Shown one piece after another: positions 59,592 through 64,000 of a stretch of 64,000 bases of DNA. This stretch comes from Nitratidesulfovibrio sp. SRB-5. GTDB lineage: Bacteria > Desulfobacterota > Desulfovibrionia > Desulfovibrionales > Desulfovibrionaceae. The stretch is from contig NZ_JAIOTY010000002.1 of the NCBI RefSeq assembly GCF_019931275.1, positions 888,131-952,130 on the forward strand, read 5' to 3'. A model generated the notes under the pieces. That model did no database searches. It saw nothing but the letters and a program-made list of their open reading frames with translations, and had not been told where the DNA came from. The position numbers and the translations under genes were made by a program. Position 1 is the first letter of the stretch; the number at the start of each line of letters is the position of its first letter.

Positions 59592-60316
59592 TGCTGCTCT
59601 CCATCGAGAATCTCTACGTAAAGTACGGCAATATCGAGGCGTTGCACGGCCTTTCGTTCCATGTGAACGAAGGGGAGATCGTCACCCTCATCGGGGCCAA
59701 CGGCGCGGGCAAATCGACCACGCTGAAGTCCATCATGCGCCTGCCCCCGCCGGAGGCGCCCAAGGTCAGCGGCGGCGACATCCTGTTCAAGGGCAAGTCG
59801 CTGCTGAACGTGGAACCGCACGACGTGGTCAGCAAGCTGCACATCGCGCTGGTGCCCGAAGGGCGGCACATCTTCGGCAACCTGACGGTGATGGAAAACC
59901 TGATGCTGGCCACCTACGCCCGCAAGAACGACCCGGCCATCAGCCGCGACCTGGAACGGATCTTCGACCTGTTCCCCCGCCTGGCGGAGCGGCGCACCCA
60001 GCGCAGCGACACCCTGTCCGGCGGCGAACAGCAGATGCTGGCCGTGGGCCGCGCGCTGATGACCAGCTGCGAGGTGCTGCTGCTGGACGAACCGTCCATG
60101 GGCCTTGCTCCGCTGCTGATGTACGAGATGTTCCGCACCCTCAAGGAACTGAACCGCGAGGGGCTGACCATCATCGTGGTGGAACAGAACGCCCGCCTTG
60201 CCTTGCAGGTGGCCAGCCGCGGCTACGTGCTGGACACCGGCGAGATCGTGGCGCAGGGCCCGTCCGATTCGCTGCTGAACGACCCGGAAGTGAAGAAGGC
60301 CTATCTCGGCGGGTAG
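59591..60316 (+). CDS. livF: Branched-chain amino acid ABC ATPase LivF
   Basis: A 241-residue ATPase with Walker A GANGAGKST, signature LSGGEQQMLAVGRALM, Walker B LLLDEPSMGLAP and H-loop VVEQNARLAL. Last gene of the liv operon; a strong bidirectional terminator follows 60 bases later. Confidence 0.96.
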   Translation: MLLSIENLYVKYGNIEALHGLSFHVNEGEIVTLIGANGAGKSTTLKSIMRLPPPEAPKVSGGDILFKGKSLLNVEPHDVVSKLHIALVPEGRHIFGNLTVMENLMLATYARKNDPAISRDLERIFDLFPRLAERRTQRSDTLSGGEQQMLAVGRALMTSCEVLLLDEPSMGLAPLLMYEMFRTLKELNREGLTIIVVEQNARLALQVASRGYVLDTGEIVAQGPSDSLLNDPEVKKAYLGG

Positions 60317-60370
60317 CGTGCACGGTTGTTGAACACGGCAACGTGCGGGCTTCCGCGAGGTTCCGGACAT

Positions 60371-60418
60371 TGAAACGAAGCGGGCCGCTCCGAAAGGAGC
60401 GGCCCGCATTGCGTTTCA
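60371..60418. terminator. Bidirectional terminator between livF and the adhesin gene
   Basis: GCGGGCCGCTCC-GAAA-GGAGCGGCCCGC (60380-60407), extended by TGAAACG/CGTTTCA flanks, sits between convergent genes and has A- and T-rich flanks on both sides. Confidence 0.9.
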
Positions 60419-60437
60419 GGGGAGCGCCGCTGGCGGG

Positions 60438-63400
60438 CTACCCGCCCGACGTGGAGCTGACCACCTGGTGGATGAGCAACTGGTGGTCATGGGTATCGGT
60501 CAGGTCGCCGATGCTGGCGATCTGGGTGGAGGTAAGGCCGGTAAGGGTCACCGAATCGCCCCCCGCCGCCGTGAAGGTAACCGAGCCGTCGGCCGCGTGT
60601 TCCGAACTGGCCGCCGTGCTGCCGGAAAGTGCCGGGGCCTCGCCGAACACCACCGCCAGTGAACCTGTGTCGCTGGAGGCCAGGTCGTCCAGGCTGAGGA
60701 TGACGTGCTGCGCGCCGTGGGCGGTAAGGTCGATGCCCTCGATGCCGGTGACCGTGCCCGCCGTGATGCGGCTGAAGTCCAGGGTCACGTCATCGCCCTG
60801 CACCAGCAGGGTGTCGTAGCCGTCACCGCCGTGCAGCCCGGCGAAGTCGTGGCTGTCGAGGTGGCCGTCCGCCACGCCCGTGCTGCCGCCGGTGTCGCGC
60901 AGCACCAGGGTGTCATCGCCCGCGCCGCCGTACAGGGTGTTCACCCCTGCGCCGCCATCGAGGTAGTCGTTGCCGTCGCCGCCGTGCAGCACGTCATTAC
61001 CATCGCCGCCGTGCAGCACGTCGTTTCCGGCCCCGCCGTAAAGGTGGTCGTCGCCCGCGCCGCCGTAGAGATGGTCATTGCCGCCGCCGCCGGTGATGGT
61101 GTCGCCCTGGCCGGACCCCACCACCACCTGCGCATGGGTGACGGACGAACCGTCGTAGTCGTGCCCCAAAGGCGCACCATCCCCGTCCGTCACCGTGGCC
61201 TGCACGGTGACGTGCAGCGTCGCGTCATTCGTGTCGTTGGCGTCGCCAGCGTCGGCGGCGGTGTAGGTGTACTGGTGGCTGCCGTCGACCAGCCCCGACA
61301 GGGTGAGATTGCCGCTGCCGTCGTCCGTGACCCCGAGCCCTCCGGCAATGCCGAACACCATGCCTTCGGCATGCGCGCTGGGGTCCGTGGCGGCGCTCAG
61401 CAGAACGCTATCCGGCAGGGTGACGCCGGAGGCGGCATCGCCCAGCACCACGAGGTGCAGGTCTTCGGCCACGATGGGTTGCGTGGTGTCCGTGATTTCC
61501 ACCACCGCCGCCCCCAGCACGATGGCCCCGCTGACCGTGGCATTGGCGCGGTTGGCGGTGCTGTTGGCGTTGTCCGCAAAGGTAACGGTTATGGTGGCGC
61601 CAATGGTGCCAGCCCCTTGCGCCATGCTGATGGCCAGCTTGCCGCCCGAAAGCGACAGCGACAGGGGGGCTGCGTTGCCAAGGCCGTCGACGAAGCCGCC
61701 CGCGCCGTCCGCGGTGTAGGTGACGCCGCCGAGCGTGAAGCCGGTCACGGCGCCGCCGCCGATGGCGATGGTGCTGATGGTGGCGTTGCCCACCTTGATG
61801 GATGATACATCGGTGGCAGCGGCCACGCCGTTCAGGGTGTAGGTGACCGTGGACGTGGAGGTGGTGGCGGCGTTGGCGGCCACGGCGTAGGTCACGTAGC
61901 CGGTGCCTTCCTCCACATAGGTGCCGGTCATGGCGGGCGCGCCGCCCACGCTGGCCTCGCCGCCCGTGACGGAAACCAGTTCCACCGAAAGGGACGCGTT
62001 GTCGCCCACGGCGCCGGTGGTGTCCGCCGTGGGGAAGCTGACCGTCACGTTCCCCGCGGGGGTACCCACGGGCACGGTGAAGGAAAGCGTGCCATCGGCT
62101 GCGATGGCAACGACCTGCGGGCTGCCGTTGATGGTCACCGTGGCGCTGTGGACGGAAGGATCGGTGGCGTCCGGTTCCAGCGCATCGATGTCCACCTTCA
62201 TGGTGACGGTGACGTCTTCTCCCTGCACGGCCTTCGAGAACGCCAGCGTGATGTCCGCGCTGTCCCCTTCGTTCACCGTGGCGGGCGCGCTCATGGTCAC
62301 CGCCGGGCCGTCGAGGCTGTCGGTGACGGTCACCTCGATGGGCGTGCTGTCCGCAAGGGTCACTTCGCCCTTCAGGTCGCCCGCGTTGGAGACGGACACG
62401 GTGAAGGTTTCGTTGCCTTCGGACAGGCGGTCGTTGGCGGCGTCCACGCTGAACGCCGCGCCGGAAGCGCCCTTGTCCACGGTAAGGTGCAACTGCCAGC
62501 CGGTCACGTTGCCATCGCCGTCGAGGACCTCGGTGACCGTGACGGTTCCGTCCCCGTTGCCTTCACCCGGACGGTAGGTAACCCCGCCCACGGTGATGCC
62601 CTTGAGGTCGTTGCCGTTCATGCCTTCGTTGAACTTCACGTCCACGACGAACTCGACGGGTTCTTCCACCGCCTTGTCCATGGTCAGGCGGAAGGCGGCG
62701 CTGCCGCCATCTTCGGACACGGAGGTACTGCCCGCGACCAGTGTGGCCGTGGGGCCGTTCACGCTCTCGATGATGGTCAGGGGTGTTTCCGTGGTGCCGG
62801 ATATGCCCGCAAGGGTGTCGCCGTAGTCGTTGTACGGGTCGTTGCCCTTGATGGTGGCCGTCACGCTCAGCGTCTTGTTGCCGTCGGATATGTAGTCGTC
62901 CGGCAGCGCCACGCTGACCGTGGCCTTGCCGTTCTGGCCGGGCAGGATGGTCACGGTGGTGGTGTAGGGCGCGAAGTCGGTTCCGCGCGTGGCGTCGCCG
63001 CCAAAGGTCAGTTCAAGGGTGATGGGCCCGTTGGCGGGGTCCAGCGGGTTGCCGTGGGCGTCCACCAGGCTGACGGTGATGGTGACGGGACCCTGGCCTT
63101 CGTGGGCGTTGCCGTGTTCATCAAGCCCGCCGGTCACTTCCACCTTCACCAGCGGCGCGTCGTCGTCCTTGATGGTGGTTTCGGCCATGCCGCCGTCGCT
63201 GCCGGAGACAGTGGCATTGGAACTGGTGCCGGTGATGATGGTGGTGAAGGCCTCGTCGCCTTCCACGCGATTGTCGTCAATGGCGGCGGGCAGGTCGCCC
63301 GTCACCTTGATGGCCCCCGGCAGGATAGGGGTGAAGGGGGTGCCGTTGCTGTCGCAGATGGTGGCAACGATATTGCCGTTCCCGTCGTCGGTGAGCTTCA

Positions 63401-64000
63401 GCGTGAAGTCGCCGCCCTCGAAGTACTTGATGCGGGCCAGCAGTTCCGCGCTCAGGGTCACGGTCACTTCGCCTTCGGAGTAGTCCGTGCCCTGGGTGGC
63501 GCTGTTGCCGTAGGTCTTCAGGGTGAAGGTGACGTCGCCGTTCAGCAGCGGCATGTAGTTGTCGGGCAGGTGCCCGGTGATGGTGTAGCTGGCCACGCCG
63601 CCGTTCTCGACGATGGAGTCCGACGCATCCAGCGACAGCACCAGCCGCCCGTTGAAGGGGCCGGAGCCGCCACCGTTGCCCACGTCCACGAAGCGGAAGG
63701 TGTCGTCGATCCGGGTTTCGCCGCCGGTGCTGCCCACGATGCGCACGTGGTAGTAGTCGGTGTTCGGCACCGTGAGATCAAGCGTGGCGGAGGTCTTGCC
63801 CTGTTCGATGACCACGGTGTGCGTCTCCGTGGTGCCGTCGCTCTTCACCAGTTCGAGGGTGACGGCAACGTCTTCGTTGACGGGTGTGCCTTCTTTCAGG
63901 CTCACGACGATTTCGGACGTGCCGCCGCCGGGTTGCGTGACGTCCAGTTCTGTGATGGACACCACCGGGCCGCGCATGTCGTCGGCGATGGCATCGCCGG
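60438..64000 (-). CDS. Giant Calx-beta / RTX adhesin, 5' part outside the window
   Basis: The frame stays open to base 64000, so at least 1187 residues are present and the start lies outside. From N to C: tandem Calx-beta-like domains (repeated patterns SDSIVENGGVASYTITG, STSVSEDGGSAAFRLTM, PATVNEGDSADITLAFS), then a VCBS-like region and a block of RTX calcium-binding nonapeptides, GGGGNDHLYGGAGDDHLYGG onward through GGDGNDYLDGGAG, and a C-terminal region with the pattern of a type I secretion signal. Such proteins are exported by an ABC/MFP/TolC system and act in adhesion and biofilm. Composition is Asp/Thr/Val/Gly-rich and cysteine-free. Confidence 0.9.
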   Translation of the reverse strand, partial: GDAIADDMRGPVVSITELDVTQPGGGTSEIVVSLKEGTPVNEDVAVTLELVKSDGTTETHTVVIEQGKTSATLDLTVPNTDYYHVRIVGSTGGETRIDDTFRFVDVGNGGGSGPFNGRLVLSLDASDSIVENGGVASYTITGHLPDNYMPLLNGDVTFTLKTYGNSATQGTDYSEGEVTVTLSAELLARIKYFEGGDFTLKLTDDGNGNIVATICDSNGTPFTPILPGAIKVTGDLPAAIDDNRVEGDEAFTTIITGTSSNATVSGSDGGMAETTIKDDDAPLVKVEVTGGLDEHGNAHEGQGPVTITVSLVDAHGNPLDPANGPITLELTFGGDATRGTDFAPYTTTVTILPGQNGKATVSVALPDDYISDGNKTLSVTATIKGNDPYNDYGDTLAGISGTTETPLTIIESVNGPTATLVAGSTSVSEDGGSAAFRLTMDKAVEEPVEFVVDVKFNEGMNGNDLKGITVGGVTYRPGEGNGDGTVTVTEVLDGDGNVTGWQLHLTVDKGASGAAFSVDAANDRLSEGNETFTVSVSNAGDLKGEVTLADSTPIEVTVTDSLDGPAVTMSAPATVNEGDSADITLAFSKAVQGEDVTVTMKVDIDALEPDATDPSVHSATVTINGSPQVVAIAADGTLSFTVPVGTPAGNVTVSFPTADTTGAVGDNASLSVELVSVTGGEASVGGAPAMTGTYVEEGTGYVTYAVAANAATTSTSTVTYTLNGVAAATDVSSIKVGNATISTIAIGGGAVTGFTLGGVTYTADGAGGFVDGLGNAAPLSLSLSGGKLAISMAQGAGTIGATITVTFADNANSTANRANATVSGAIVLGAAVVEITDTTQPIVAEDLHLVVLGDAASGVTLPDSVLLSAATDPSAHAEGMVFGIAGGLGVTDDGSGNLTLSGLVDGSHQYTYTAADAGDANDTNDATLHVTVQATVTDGDGAPLGHDYDGSSVTHAQVVVGSGQGDTITGGGGNDHLYGGAGDDHLYGGAGNDVLHGGDGNDVLHGGDGNDYLDGGAGVNTLYGGAGDDTLVLRDTGGSTGVADGHLDSHDFAGLHGGDGYDTLLVQGDDVTLDFSRITAGTVTGIEGIDLTAHGAQHVILSLDDLASSDTGSLAVVFGEAPALSGSTAASSEHAADGSVTFTAAGGDSVTLTGLTSTQIASIGDLTDTHDHQLLIHQVVSSTSGG

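Overview
The window is one contiguous stretch of a very GC-rich chromosome from a sulfate-reducing deltaproteobacterium (Desulfobacterota) of the Desulfovibrionaceae, most likely close to Nitratidesulfovibrio/Desulfovibrio vulgaris. This is an inference from gene content: dsrC (dissimilatory sulfite reductase partner), an lldR plus anaerobic FMN lactate-dehydrogenase pair, futalosine-type menaquinone genes, an anaerobic corrinoid operon, several chemotaxis receptors and a sigma-54 activator with a cysteine-rich PAS domain. No rRNA, tRNA, CRISPR array, prophage or insertion sequence was recognised.

Layout. 0-11.7 kb holds a MobB-like molybdopterin protein, two methyl-accepting chemotaxis proteins (one followed by cheW), a sigma-54 activator coupled to a NifX-like protein, a degenerate receiver protein, an HMA-like small protein and an ArsR/CadC-type metal sensor with a DUF3124 lipid/periplasm-directed protein. 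12-15 kb is the lactate block: two tandem FadR-type operators, lldR, the FMN dehydrogenase and a TSUP-family exporter. 15-20 kb has a secreted hypothetical, a YitT-family membrane protein and two orphan substrate-binding proteins (TRAP DctP type and YnjB type). 20.4-24.6 kb has two small hypotheticals, dsrC on the minus strand and hrcA-grpE on the plus strand, separated by about 950 bases containing a near-perfect CRP/FNR-family palindrome. 25-27.7 kb has an EamA transporter, a tiny membrane protein and a DUF429-like protein.

27.7-32.5 kb carries mqnA, mqnC, mqnE (minus) and mqnD (plus); mqnB is not present here. 33.9-38 kb is a housekeeping block read on the minus strand: glmU, a ZapB-like coiled coil, zapA and rny, with a plus-strand structured-RNA candidate between zapA and rny. 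38.9-47 kb is a minus-strand block containing the corrinoid operon cbiD-cbiET-(family 3 binding protein)-cobM, joined by 4- to 20-base overlaps, followed by a Tat-exported cupredoxin-fold protein that has lost its copper ligands, overlapping another family 3 binding protein. 47-54 kb has a MauE/DoxX protein, a rhodanese lipoprotein, a C_GCAxxG_C_C protein, a quinone oxidoreductase and a 1023-residue protein of unknown function. 54-60.3 kb has a DapF-fold epimerase/racemase and a complete branched-chain amino acid ABC transporter (livKHMGF). The last 3.5 kb is the 3' part of a giant Calx-beta/RTX adhesin that runs off the right edge.

A striking overall property is the abundance of short-period GC-rich tandem repeats (9, 10, 11, 13, 15 and 20 bp), both between genes and, when the period is a multiple of three, in frame inside genes (sigma-54 activator linker, YnjB signal peptide, CbiD, CbiET, a MauE-like protein). 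Intrinsic terminators with long perfect stems follow many genes.
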